From positions 61,033,587-61,097,586 of the forward strand of contig NC_088797.1 of NCBI RefSeq assembly GCF_011386835.1: a stretch of DNA of 64,000 nt. Direction: 5' to 3'. The notes under the pieces were generated by a model that saw nothing but the letters and a program-made list of their open reading frames with translations, ran no database searches and was not told the DNA's origin. Shown here piece after piece: positions 22,791-33,575 of this stretch. Position 1 is the first letter of the stretch. Each line of letters starts with the position of its first letter. The stretch comes from Chrysemys picta bellii (taxonomy: Eukaryota; Chordata; Testudines; Emydidae). The position numbers and the translations under genes are program-made.

Positions 22791-24438
22791 CTCCTCCTGA
22801 GGGTCGAAGTGACAGTCTGGACCTATACATAGAATGTTTCCGCCGACGTGCACAGCCAGAAATTGTGGAAAAACAACATCGCTTGCCTCATAACCTAAGT
22901 CGTGCAGAACGCAATGCCATCCACAGCCTCAGAAACCACCCTGACATTATCATCAAAGAGGCTGATAAAGGAGGTGCTGTTGTCATCATGAACAGGGTCT
23001 GACTACCAGAAGGAGGCTGCCAGACAACTCTCCAATACCAAATTCTACAGGCCGCTTTCCTCAGATCCCACTGAGGAATACACTAAGAAACTGCACCATC
23101 TACTCAGGACACTCCCTACACTAACACAGGAACAAATCAACATTCCCTTAGAGCCCCGACCGGGGTTATTCTATCTACTACCTAAGATCCACAAACCTGG
23201 AAATCCTGGACGCCCCATCATCTCGGGCATTGGCACTCTCACTGAAGGACTGTCTGGATATGTGGACTCCCTACTCAGACCCTACGCCACCAGCACTCCC
23301 AGCTATCTCCGTGACACCACAGATTTCCTGAGAAAACTACAATGCATTGGTGACCTCCCAGAAAACACCATCCTAGCCACCATGGATGTAGAGGCTCTCT
23401 ACACAAACATCCCACATACAGATGGAATACAAGCTGTCAGGAACAGTATCCCTGATGATGACACAGCACAACTTATTGCTGAGCTCTGTGACTTTATCCT
23501 CACGCACAATTATTTCAAATTTGGTGACAATATATACCTCCAGCCGAGTGGCACCACTATGGGCACCCGCATGGCCCCACAATATGCCAACATTTTTATG
23601 GCTGACCTGGAACAACGCTTCCTCAGCTCTCGTCCACTCATGCCCCTTCTCTACCTGCGCTACATTGATGACATCTTCATCATCTGGACCCATGGGAAGG
23701 AGACCCTGGAAGAATTCCACCATGCTTTCAACAGCTTCCACCCCACCATCAACCTCAGCCTGGACCAATCTACACGGGAGGTCCACTTCCTGGACACCAC
23801 CGTACAAATAAGCGATGGCCACATTAACACCACCCTATACCGAAAACCCACCGACCGCTACGCCTACCTTCATGCCTCCAGCTTCCACCCCAGTCACACC
23901 ACACGATCCATCGTCTACAGCCAAGCACTGAGGTACAATCGCATCTGCTCCAACCCCTCAGACAGAGACCAACACCTACAAGATCTTCACCAAGCATTCT
24001 CAAAACTACGATACCCACACAAGGAAATAAAGAAACAAATCAACAGAGCCAGACGTGTACCCAGAAGCCTCCTGCTACAAGACAGGCCCAGAAGAGAAAC
24101 CAACAGAACTCCACTGGCCATCACCTACAGTCCTCAGCTTAAACCTCTCCAACGCATCATCAGTGATCTACAACCCATCCTGGACAATGATCCCTCACTT
24201 TCACAGACCTTGGGAGGCAGGCCAGTCCTCGCCCACAGACAACCTGCCAACCTTAAGCATATTCTCACCAGCAACCACGCACCGCACCATAACAACTCTA
24301 ACTCAGGAACCAACCCATGCAACAAACCTCGATGCCAACTCTGCCCACATATCTACACCAGCAACACCATCACTGGACCTAACCAGATCAGCTACAACAT
24401 CACCGGCTCATTCACCTGCACGTCCACCAATGTTATAT
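22791..24438 (+). pseudogene. Penelope-like reverse transcriptase, copy A (truncated, one frameshift)
   Basis: Encodes most of a PLE polyprotein: an N-terminal block with KEADKGGAVVIMNR (about 22955-22996), LPKIHKPGNPGRPIISG (about 23180-23226), DVEALYTNIPH (23385-23417), TTMGTRMAPQYANIFMADLE and the catalytic LRYIDDIFIIW (about 23656-23690), then the linker and a CNKPRCQLC cysteine motif (about 24319-24345). One extra G at about 22994-22997 shifts the frame after IMNR; without it the reading would continue into the 23003-24438 frame. Homology stops at 24438 just after TNVIY, at the beginning of the GIY-YIG domain, where copy B begins. So it has an intact RT catalytic core but no endonuclease. 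Confidence 0.85.
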
Positions 24439-25902
24439 ACCTACGCTACCAGCACTCCCAGCTATCTTCGAGATACCACTGACTTCCTGAGGAAACTACA
24501 ATCCATCGGTGATCTTCCAGAAAACACCATCCTGGCCACTATGGACGTAGAAGCCCTCTACACCAATATTCCACACAAAGATGGACTACAAGCTATCAGG
24601 AACAGTATCCCTGATAATGTCACAGCTAACCTGGTGGCTGAACTTTGTGATTTTGTCCTCACCCACAACTATTTCACATTTGGGGACAATATATACCTTC
24701 AAGTCAGCGGCACTGCTATGGGTACCCGCATGGCCCCACAATATGCCAACATTTTTATGGCTGACTTAGAACAACGCTTCCTTAGCTCTCGTCCCCTAAC
24801 GCCCCTACTCTACTTGCGCTACATTGATGACATCTTCATCATCTGGACCCATGGAAAAGAAGCCCTTGAGGAATTTCACCATGATTTCAATAATTTCCAT
24901 CCCACCATCAACCTCAGCCTAGATCAATCCACACAAGCGGTCCATTTCCTGGACACTACTGTGCTAATAAGCGATGGTCACATCAATACCACCCTATACC
25001 GGAAACCTACTGACCGCTACACTTACCTACATGCCTCCAGCTTCCATCCAGGACACACCACACGATCCATTGTCTACAGCCAAGCTCTAAGATATAACCG
25101 CATTTGCTCCAATCCCTCGGATAGAGACAAGCACCTACAAGATCTCTATCAAGCATTCTTAAAACTACAATACCCACCTGCTGAAGTGAAAAAACAGATT
25201 GACAGAGCCAGACGAGTACCCAGAAGTCACCTCCTACAAGACAGGCCCAACAAAGAAAATAACAGAACACCACTAGCTGTCACCTTCAGCCCCCAACTAA
25301 AACCTCTCCAGCGCATCATCAGAGATCTACAACCTATCCTGAAAGATGATCCTTTACTCTCACAGATCTTGGGAGACAGACCTGTCCTCGCTTACAGACA
25401 ACCCCCCAACCTAAAGCAAATACTCACCAGCAACCACACATCACTGAACAAAACCACTAACCCAGGAACCTATCCTTGTAACAAACCCCGATGCCAACTC
25501 TGTCCACATATCTATTCAAGTGACATCATCATAGGACCTAATCACATCAGCCATACCATCAGGGGCTCGTTCACCTGCACATCTACCAATGTGATATATG
25601 CCATCATGTGCCAGCAATGCCCCTCTGCCATGTACATTGGCCAAACCGGACAGTCTCTACGCAAAAGAATTAATGGACACAAATCTGACATCAGGAATCA
25701 AAATACTCAAAAACCAGTGGGAGAACACTTTAACCTGTCTGGTCATTCAGTGACAGACCTGCGGGTGGCTATATTACAACAGAAAAACTTCAAAAACAGA
25801 CTCCAAAGAGAGACTGGTGAGCTAGAATTGATATGCAAACTAGACACAATCAACTCCGGTTTGAATAAGGACTGGGAATGGCTGAGCCATTACAGACATT
25901 GA
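24439..25902 (+). pseudogene. Penelope-like RT + GIY-YIG endonuclease, copy B (5'-truncated, open frame)
   Basis: An uninterrupted frame of about 487 codons to the stop at 25902. It starts inside RT at ATSTPSYLRDTTDFLRK, then MDVEALYTNIPH, TAMGTRMAPQYANIF, the active-site YIDDIFIIW (about 24820-24850), SIVYSQALRYNRIC, the cysteine motif CNKPRCQLC (about 25477-25503) and a C-terminal GIY-YIG nuclease with NVIYAIMCQQCPSAMYIGQT (25588 on), RKRINGHKSD and GEHFNLSGHS. RT plus C-terminal GIY-YIG defines PLEs; the cysteine motif ahead of the nuclease resembles Neptune-type vertebrate PLEs (family assignment is inference). It lacks the N-terminal block, so cannot be autonomous. Confidence 0.85.
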
Positions 25903-26187
25903 CTATCTCCCCTTGTAAGTACTCTCACACTTATTATCAAACTGTCTGTACTCGGCTAGCTTGATTATCACTTCAAAAGTTTTTTTTCTCTTAATTAATT
26001 GGCCTCTCAGAGTTGGTAAGACAACTCCCACCTGTTTATGCTCTCTGTATGTGTGTATATATATCTCCTCAATATATGTTCCATTCTATATGCATCCGAA
26101 GAAGTGGGCTGTAGTCCACGAAAGCTTATGCTCTAATAAATTTGTTAGTCTCTAAGGTGCCACAAGTACTCCTGTTCTTCTTTCAAT
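25903..26187 (+). mobile_element. PLE copy B 3' UTR and tail
   Basis: AT-rich 3' UTR, then the tail from about 26090 (ATGCATCCGAAGAAGTGGGC to 'ctcctgttcttctttc'), the same tail as in the 22070-22232 insertion. This fixes the 3' end of copy B. Confidence 0.7.
26096..26131 (+). ncRNA. Hammerhead-like core, tail of PLE copy B
   Basis: CCGAAGA at 26096-26102, stem II arms GTGGGC/GTCCAC, GAAA at 26120-26123, then AGC-TTAT-GCT-C. Same box variant as the copy at 22107. Confidence 0.5.
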
Positions 26188-26556
26188 ATTATATATGCCA
26201 TCATATGCCAGCAATGCCCCTCTGCTATGTACATTGGCCAAACTGGACAGTCACTACGCAAGAGGATAAATGGACACAAGTCAGATATCAGGAATGGCAA
26301 TATACAAAAACCTGTAGGAGAACACTTCAACCTCCCTGGTCACACAATAGCAGATGTTAAGGTAGCCATCTTACAGCAAAAAAACTTCAGGACCAGACTC
26401 CAAAGAGAAACTGCTGAGCTCCAGTTCATTTGCAAATTTGACACCATCAGATCAGGATTAAACAAAGACTGTGAATGGCTATCCAACTACAGAAACAGTT
26501 TCTCCTCCGTTGGTGTTCACACCTCAACTGCTAGCAGAGCACCTCACCCTCCCTGA
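26188..26556 (+). pseudogene. PLE GIY-YIG endonuclease C-terminus (direct copy)
   Basis: Reads IIYAIICQQCPSAMYIGQTG, RKRINGHKSDIRNG, GEHFNLPGHTIADVK and ends in SRAPHPP before the stop at 26556. It contains both the IY and YIG signature boxes of the nuclease, but no RT is attached because copy B precedes it. Partner of the inverted segment at 22471-22790. Confidence 0.8.
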
Positions 26557-26621
26557 TTGAACTAACCTCGTTAACTCCACACTGATATATACCTGCCTCT
26601 GGAGATTTCCATTACTTGCAT

Positions 26622-26660
26622 CTGAAGAAGTGAGGTTCTTACCCACGAAAGCTTATGCTC
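26622..26660 (+). ncRNA. Hammerhead ribozyme-like motif (best preserved)
   Basis: CTGAAGA (26622-26628) matches the CUGANGA box; stem II is GTG(A)GGT/ACCCAC with one bulged A and a TCTT loop; GAAA at 26647-26650; stem III AGC/GCT closed by TTAT (26650-26659), then C26660 as predicted cleavage base. PLE terminal repeats are known to carry hammerheads with very short stem III. Stem I pairing is weak in this copy, so activity is uncertain. Confidence 0.6.
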
Positions 26661-26706
26661 CCAGTACTTCTGTTAGTCTCAAAGGTGCCACAGGACCCTC
26701 TGTTGC

Positions 26707-26800
26707 TATTTAGGTTGCAAATTCTTCAGGCCAGGGACTGTCTCTTATTACATGTACAGCACCTAGCACCATGGGACCTAGTTCCTGCCTAGGGTTTTTA
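26707..26800 (+). repeat. MIR-like SINE, right part
   Basis: 'tatttaggttgcaaattc', then 'ccagggactgtctctt' and 'cagcacctagcaccatggg', completing the SINE split by the PLE composite. Confidence 0.6.
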
Positions 26801-26804
26801 GGCA

Positions 26805-26963
26805 CTCCTATTGACAACGCTCCTGCCACTCATTCGAGGTGGAAGTTTTGTCGGCAGGAGAGAGCTAGCTCTCTCTTGCCAACAAACAGTTGCTACACTG
26901 CTGCCTTTTAGCAGCACGGCTGTGTCACTAAAAGCTGTGTAGTACAGACATAGCCAAAAAGTC
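26805..26963. mobile_element. Miniature DNA element fragment
   Basis: Holds short inner palindromes (GGCAGGAGAGAGCTAGCTCTC-like region around 26853-26880) and ends with 'gtgtagtacagacatagcc', the inverted form of a GGCTATGTCTGTAC tip similar to the tips at 3163 and 8807. The opposite tip is eroded. Confidence 0.45.
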
Positions 26964-29900
26964 ATAAGTTTAAGTGATACCAAGTATAAGTAGTAATGAG
27001 AGAAAGGGTTACAAATAAACAAAAGGAAAAATACGCTTCCAAGACTAACACTTAATTTCAGCAAGTTACAGTCTTTGCCTAAGCAGGTTTCTCACCTATA
27101 TTCAGTTCTCAGAGGTGTCAACTGCTTTGGCAGCAGGACCCAATGTTCTGTGATTTCAAGGGCCCCGAGTGCTGGATACCTATGGGGGGGGTGTCTCTCT
27201 CCTTTCTTTTATAGTCAGTAAACCTTTGAAATGGATTCTTTGAAGAGTAAACCTGGATAAAAAAAGTTCCTTTTCCCTGTTGGATGTGGGCACCATGCGG
27301 TCTTCCCCCCTGCCGGGGATTTTTACAATGAGAATGATCTCTTCTGGCAACCTCCAATACAGATGAATAGCCCACTGAATTTGGCCACACCTGATTTGAG
27401 GTGCTGGCCCCTTTCCGGCACCTCAACTCCTCCTGACATGCCTTGTTTAAATACCTTTTAGTTGAAGACTTTAAAGCACGTCAGTGAGTATCCATAATTC
27501 CGCATATGGTGCCAATCTGCACGTTTCACAAGGATATCACCAGCAGTGTGTCACTTTCATAAGAGACCCTACTCAATACAGCAATATTATATACAATTAG
27601 TTGATTCAATTGCTTATCATTTGAGGTTCAGATCCCCTATCGCCCCACTTGCTGTGTTGATGGCTTTGTTTACCTTCATTGTCTCTGCCTGATGAGCAGG
27701 TTGGTCAAAGAAGCAAAAATACACATTCCTTGTCTAGGCCAGACTGGGTTATTTACTGCTTGCCAAACACATTTCAAGAACATAGTTCTAACACTTGTCC
27801 ATAACTCTCTGTACATACATCACGCAAGAATATTAATGATCAGTGAGTTATTAGTTGTCCAGTGATATAGTACATGCCACCTTTTGGGTATATATATCCT
27901 AACAATAGTGTGTTCGGTGTAGCGAGTGCATCAGGCCTAAAAAGAGTTGCTAACACAGTAGTAACCAGCCCTGGGATCTCTGTGTCACACACCTGTCTGC
28001 AATAGGAATCCTGCCAGCACTGAGAGATGATGGTTGCCAACAAATTGGATATGAATGTGTGATGTGATCGGCTAGAGCAGCAAAGCCACTGCCATTTGGG
28101 CCGCTTATGCAAAGGCATCCAATCCTGGAGACAACATTCCTGTTGTAAATGGCACTGGAATATTACGTTGAGTCTTGGACGCCATCTTACAAGTAGAGAG
28201 GCACATACTTCATTGCTTCTGTAGCTGAACTGTACACCCAGCCGGGCCTTTGCCTGATCAGAACCTCAGCAATTTTGGTGAAAACTGGAAGAGGTCTGGT
28301 ATCTAGTTGACCAGAGTAGGGGCCAGGGCTGGCCAGAGTTGGATGAGAGGCTACTAATCCTAATCCTGAGGTCAGTGCCTCTCCCCTGTTTCCAGAGTCA
28401 CTCTGCTCCACTGCCACGGATCCCTGTGAGATCACAGCCTCGCATCTGAATCGTGAGGGACCAAATGGTGATTTTAGTGCAAATGAGTCTTTTCCAGTGT
28501 TCACAAAAAAAAAAAAAAAAAAAAAAAAAAATCAGTAGGGTTCTGCCCACTGGTGCCTAGAACACTCCCTAGAGTTCTGGAACAGATCTGAAGCGGTTTT
28601 CAAGAATGATCACGTTACAGACCAACAGAGAAACGACATCGAGCTGAGTGGTGGAGGGCTTGATTTCAGAAGGAGGAACACAGATTACTATCGTGGTGCA
28701 GTTGTGAGGCCATAACTAAAGGCAAGTGCTGTGTTGCACTAAAAGCAGGGATTCAACTTCTTCGTTATGCATGGAAAACACAGCAAGTCCTCCCCAGATG
28801 TACAGCACTGACTTGTTGGGCACAGAATTAATTCTCTGAGAATTTACAAGTAAATGTGTTCCCTAGTTTAAATTAATTAAAAATTGGGCCCTTAAAGATA
28901 AACACCATTTGTGCCAGTCTTCTCGTTGCTCTGAAAGCTTTTGCTAACAGCACAACACAGACTCTTCAAACTTTCCATATAGTTAAAATTCATCATCTTA
29001 CACAATTTCTTCCAGTGTAGCCTAAGTTGTAATGAAGCTACGTTTTGACGATTGTGCTCATTGTCATGAGACAGGCTACAGGTGGGGTCAGGTGGCCAGT
29101 TCAGTGGGGCCACTAACCCCTTCTGGAGGAAGCACCCTAGTTTTACTAAACAGCTGGTGGATCTTTTACTCCTGTGGCATCAGTCCAACCAGCAGCTGGA
29201 GAGGTTACACTTTGGGCATACAGCCCATGTTATAACCTAGGGAGTCACTAAAACTGTATGGAGGCAGATGCAGAGCCAGGATTTGTCTCACTCCACTTCC
29301 CCTACACCTCCGCTGTCCCCCCATCGGCACCCAGTCCTTCCCCCATCGGGCTGGCTCTAACCCCTCCCACATCACTCTTATTCACTCCCCACCTGCAGGT
29401 AACCTGCAGAACACACAGGACTGGCCCAGACTAAGGGTTAATGCCAAGCTATTTGAATGATCCAGAAATCCAGCACCACAGCTGGCATCCATCAGCATAA
29501 GGGAACTATGTGGATTTACACCCGCTGAGGATCTGGCCCATGCAGATACAAACACAAGGTATTTCCATCAGATCCATGGGGGAAACATACTGCCAATGTC
29601 ACTCCACATTCAGGTACAGGAGCAGGCACTGGAGGTCATGAACTGTTAGCGTCTCCCATGCACCTCACATACACACAGCAACTGGCAGACCTCCTTGGGA
29701 AACAGGCACTTATTGTCACTGGAGGTGGGCAGCTGCCTCCTGCAAGCCCCCTCGTGGGCAGGGGAATCTCCACACTGCCCCGCTAACCATTTCTTCCTCA
29801 AAGCCGTCTTCAACAATCATAACAGTGACTTTTCCTGCCCACACCCCAGCACTGACCCTTCTCCAGGGTCCAGGTTTATTCCCATAAATCAAATTCAAAG

Positions 29901-30939
29901 TCCCAAGCCCCAGGTCATCAATTTTACCCTGCAGGCTCTTCTTGTCCATCTGTAGCCTCTGAAGAGCAAGCCCACATCCCAGGCATTTCTGCTGGAGCCT
30001 GCTCAGCCCCCGCAGTCTCCAATTCACCCTACTCCCAGGCCTCCCCACCAGGCCCTTTCCTGCTTCGGCAACCACACCCAGGCCCTAGCTGGACAAAGGC
30101 TTGGATTTCCAGCTTCTAGTCCCTGGTATCAAGGTCTCACCTGCAAGAGCCTTTTTTACTCCCTGTAGTTCCCAGCACTTTCCCCTTCACTGCAGCCACC
30201 CACTGCCCTTTCTAGGGAATTACCCTGATCTCTGCCAGCTGGGGTTAATTCTGCAATCAGGAGCTTCAGCCCTCAGGGGTGGTGAGCTCCCCTGTTACAG
30301 TAATATCATGTGTATGGCAGTAGTGCATCTGGGCCCCAGTCACGGCTCAGGACCCGCTGCGCTAGATGCGCTACACACACAGATGGGGAAAACAGGGGAG
30401 AGGGCGGCCAACATTTCCAAATGTGGTCAGTGGCTTTGGGACTTTGGACCTGCTTTTCCAGAGGGGATAAAGCTGAATAAAGCACTCGCTTGGGTTTCCC
30501 CCTTCCCTTCCTGCCTCCTGACTCTATCCCTTCCCTCTTTCATTCCCTCCCTCACATTCCTTGCCACTTACTCTGCACTGCTCCCTCCTTCTCTTCCTTT
30601 CCCTCCTCTCTGCTGACAAACAGAAAGAGAAGGGAGAAAGAGGTAAAAGGAGGGGTGGCCTTGCAGCAGGAGGTGGGGGAGCATGGAGCCACATGGAAGG
30701 CAGCCTTTGCAGCAGGCATCTCTCTGGGGAATGCCTGTTCTGAGGGGGCACGTACACAGGCTGGGTGGGTGGGGGGCCCTAGTGCTCTTCAGCCACTGAA
30801 GTCAATGGCAGCTGTGGGGGCTCAGCAGCTTTGAAAAGCAGAACCAAGGGGGCTCACGCTGGGCTCCCAGAATTACTAGCTACTTTTGCAAACAGTGGCA
30901 TGAGTAGCAAATAGCCCCTGAGCAAGATGGTGTTAGCAG
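26964..30939. other. No recognisable gene; A27 run
   Basis: A run of 27 A lies at 28505-28531. Parts of 27080-27990 have the flavour of an LTR-retroelement remnant, but I cannot identify edges. A pyrimidine-rich block followed by a purine-rich block lies at about 30500-30655. Short open frames only. Confidence 0.45.
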
Positions 30940-31015
30940 GGGGATTAGCGCTTGGGAGTGGAGGTATGTCTATTCCCAGGCCTGCGCTCTAGCCACTAGA
31001 CTCCCTCTCCTCCGC
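30940..31015 (-). repeat. MIR-like SINE fragment, minus strand
   Basis: 'attcccaggcctgcgctct' and 'agccactagactccctctcc' match the antisense SINE head. Confidence 0.4.
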
Positions 31016-31965
31016 CTGGAGCTCCCTGAACACTGAAAGCAGATTGGTGAACAGCCGAGAGAAAAAGAATGAAAATAAACAAGGGAAAGATCTCTATTAA
31101 TAACAGCTCAGGGGAATGAATGAGACAGGCGCACCCTGGGCCAGGCTAGGGAGAAAGGGCAGCGCCGGCTTTGGTATGCCAAAGGGAGTGTGGAGCTGTG
31201 AGAAAGAAACTCCCAGAATTAAACACTCTTTACAAATAAATCCCGTTCTTTTTCAATGTATATATTTCCTGTGCCGTGTACAGCCCTGAGTTACTGCCCA
31301 CAGCAGAGGGTCGGGACTCCAGCCAAGTAGGATTTAAAAGCTGGAGATCCTTTTTAAAAAAAAATTTTTTTTTCCTGGTTTGCCATATTTTTAAGCATTC
31401 CAACAGCTGGGAAAACAATGATGGACAAGAGAAGCTGGTGCCTGGGGCTTTGGGGGTCTCAGACAGACCCAGACACACACACAGCTGGAATTGCTGATGG
31501 GATCCCAGGGCAGCCCACACTACAACCCTTTCACTGCTCTGCTCTGCTGCCTTGTAAACGCGGGCAGTGATTTGAAACTTTCCCATAGGTTTCTTACTGG
31601 GCAAAGCACAAATGATTGGAAAAGCAAATTTTCCCATACGCTGACCCAAAAAATGTCTGGGTGTTTCCAGGTGCCAAGGGTTATGGAAGCACCGTGAATT
31701 CCCAGGAAGATGTATTAATAAGCCACTGCTGAGCATAATAGAGCCAGGGAAAGAGTTAATATTTATATTATAGTGGTACCCTAGAGACCTCAGTTGGAAA
31801 TAGGACCTCACTGTGCTCTACAAGCATATAACTGACAGCCCCTGGCTCACAGAGCCCACAGACTTAACAAGCAGTTGAGACAAACGCACAACCAGGGTGG
31901 TGTAGAGGACAAGGGGTAACAAACAAACAAACATACCAGGATGGGGTTCCCCCCCCCACAGATTC
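31016..31965. other. No recognisable gene
   Basis: A 193-codon minus open frame (31230-31811) has no recognisable domain and no coding support. Around 31765-31860 lies a weak copy of the repeat seen at 43440. Confidence 0.4.
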
Positions 31966-32165
31966 ATTAATTTCAAGGCCAGAAGGGACCAGTGTGATGA
32001 TCAAGTCTGACCTGCTGTATAGCACAGGCCATGGAACTTCCCTTCAATAATTCCTAGAGCAGATTTGTGAGAAAACATCCAATCTGGATTTTAAAATGGT
32101 CAGTGATGGAGAATCCACCTTGGCAAATTGTTCCAATGCTTAATTACTCTCATTGTTAAAAATGT
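31966..32165 (-). mobile_element. CR1 LINE 3' end, minus strand
   Basis: Antisense of the CR1 tail: 'caaggccagaagggaccagtgtgatgatc' is the inverted 3' end, and 'gatggagaatccacc ... ttgttccaatgcttaattac' is the inverse of the text at 1845-1900. 5'-truncated, non-coding remnant. Confidence 0.75.
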
Positions 32166-32389
32166 ATATGTGGACAGTTCTTAGCCCAGAACAAGAGCCA
32201 GCCCCTGCCCTGACAAGCTTCCAGTTAGAGCTGGGCGGGAATCTGTTTTCCATCCTTTTAAGATATCAATTTTTTCCCAAAATTGGGACAACAAATGAAA
32301 ATCTCAAAAATGTACACAAGCCAAAAAAGTTTTCAATTCAGGTCAGTCAACATATTTCATATATTTGGAAATGTTTTGTTTAGATGTTA

Positions 32390-32535
32390 GAGAGACAAGG
32401 TGGGGGAGGTGATATCTGTTACTGGACCAACTTCTGTTGGTGAGAGAGACAAGCTTTCAAGCTTACACAGAGCTTTGAAGGTCATCCACCTTGTCTCCCT
32501 AATACTCTGGGACCACCACAGCTACAACACAGGGC
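32390..32535 (-). repeat. PLE-like 3' tail fragment, minus strand
   Basis: Inverse of the family at 12063-12180: 'ggaggtgatatctgttactg', 'gaccaacttctgttggtgag', 'agagacaagctttcaagctt', ending near 'cacagctacaaca'. Its minus strand keeps a GAAAGCTTGTCTC segment after a stem, the hammerhead-like layout, but the CTGANGA box is eroded. Confidence 0.45.
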
Positions 32536-32608
32536 ATTTCAACAACTTCAGAACTTTTTATTCCAAACATTTTTCAATTCATATTTCATGAACAGTTCTG
32601 GTTTTGAC

Positions 32609-33350
32609 TGTAACGATTCTGCCTCACCCCCGTGGCGCCTCCTGCTGGTCTTTCTGGGAGTTAGCTTAGTCTTTTCACAGGGCACCCTCCTCTGGTGGTG
32701 TCTCACCTGCTGTCACTTCTGCTCCGGACCCGTGTCGCCTCAAGGATCGTGGCTTCCTCTTCAGGACACAGCCCCCTTGGCCATGCCCCATTCTGTTCTC
32801 CCCCCTCTTCCAGGGGAGCAGCAGTCCTCTGTCCAGCCACTCACCTCTGTAGCCGACTGCAGCCCAAGGTTCTAGCCTCTTGCCTCAGTGGCAAACTGCA
32901 CTCCCCTTAGTGACAAGTGGGGGTGAGGGAGAAAACACAGGCCTGCCCACCATGCTAGGTCCCAACGCAGGGACCCTCTAGGTGGCAGCCACGTGCTGCA
33001 TCTCCTTCAATCCCCACCGTCCATTTTCCTGGGCCACTTCCCCGTAGCCCCAGCACCTTCTCTGCTCCTGTACCCAGGCTGAAGCTCCCTCTCACTCCCC
33101 TGATCCAGCCCAGTACTGCTCCGTCCAGGGTGCTGGCAGTTCCCTCAGCCCTTCAGAGACCAAATCCTTTCTCCCTGGGCTCCCAAGAGGGAACTGACTC
33201 CTCTGCCCTGCAGCTCTTTTTACATATGGGCCTGATCTCCCTGATTGGCTGCTCCTTGCAGCCCCTCACTGATGGTCTGTCTGCTGTGCAGCCTCCCCAG
33301 GGCTGCTTTTAATCCTTTCTCCACCAGTGTGGGGCAGACGCCCCATCACA
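32609..33350 (-). mobile_element. Candidate solo LTR, 742 bp
   Basis: Begins TGTAACGATTCT and ends GCCCCATCACA, so it has TG...CA ends (TGTGATGGGG on the minus strand). Flanks are TTGAC (32604-32608) and CTGAC (33351-33355), a 5-bp duplication with one mismatch. No internal retroviral coding is attached, so a solo LTR of an endogenous retrovirus-like or Gypsy-like element is the simplest reading. Orientation minus is a guess from the AATCCTTT/TTAAAAGC context. Confidence 0.5.
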
Positions 33351-33419
33351 CTGACCAATCAGTATTTTTTGCTGAAAAAATGGTTTGTCAAAAAAATCCT
33401 GACCAGCCCTACTTATCTA

Positions 33420-33575
33420 CACAGTCTAGCTTTGTGAGGGGGAACAAGCTCAGAAAGAGGGAGTGACTCACCCCAGCCAGTTGGAGAGCTGGGACTAAAA
33501 CCAACATTACTTGACTCCCAGTCCAGTGCCCTACCCACCAGACCTATTACCTCTTTAGTGAAGGCTACAGGTCCA
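33420..33575 (-). repeat. MIR-like SINE, minus strand
   Basis: 'gagtgactcaccccagcc', 'gggactaaaaccaacattac' and 'cagtgccctacccaccagac' are antisense MIR phrases. Confidence 0.5.

Larger units (their letters stand above)
22287..26706 (+). mobile_element. Composite Penelope-like element, 4.4 kb, with 11-bp TSD
   Basis: Flanked by TATTTAGGTTG at 22276-22286 and 26707-26717. Order: a 3'-end segment in minus orientation (22287 to about 22790); PLE copy A on plus, N-terminal RT through zinc-finger-like region (about 22791-24438); PLE copy B on plus, RT core through GIY-YIG and 3' UTR (24439-26187); and a third, direct 3'-end segment (26188-26706). The outer minus and plus segments are near-identical over about 470 bp, giving a large inverted repeat around two tandem truncated copies. 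PLEs are known for tandem and partly inverted insertions; the single duplication says this arrived or was completed as one unit. Confidence 0.8.

Noticed and set aside
24055..24438. Upstream part of the 615-codon PLE frame as a protein N-terminus
   Set aside because: It is an out-of-frame reading of copy A's linker; real homology starts at 24439 where copy B begins.
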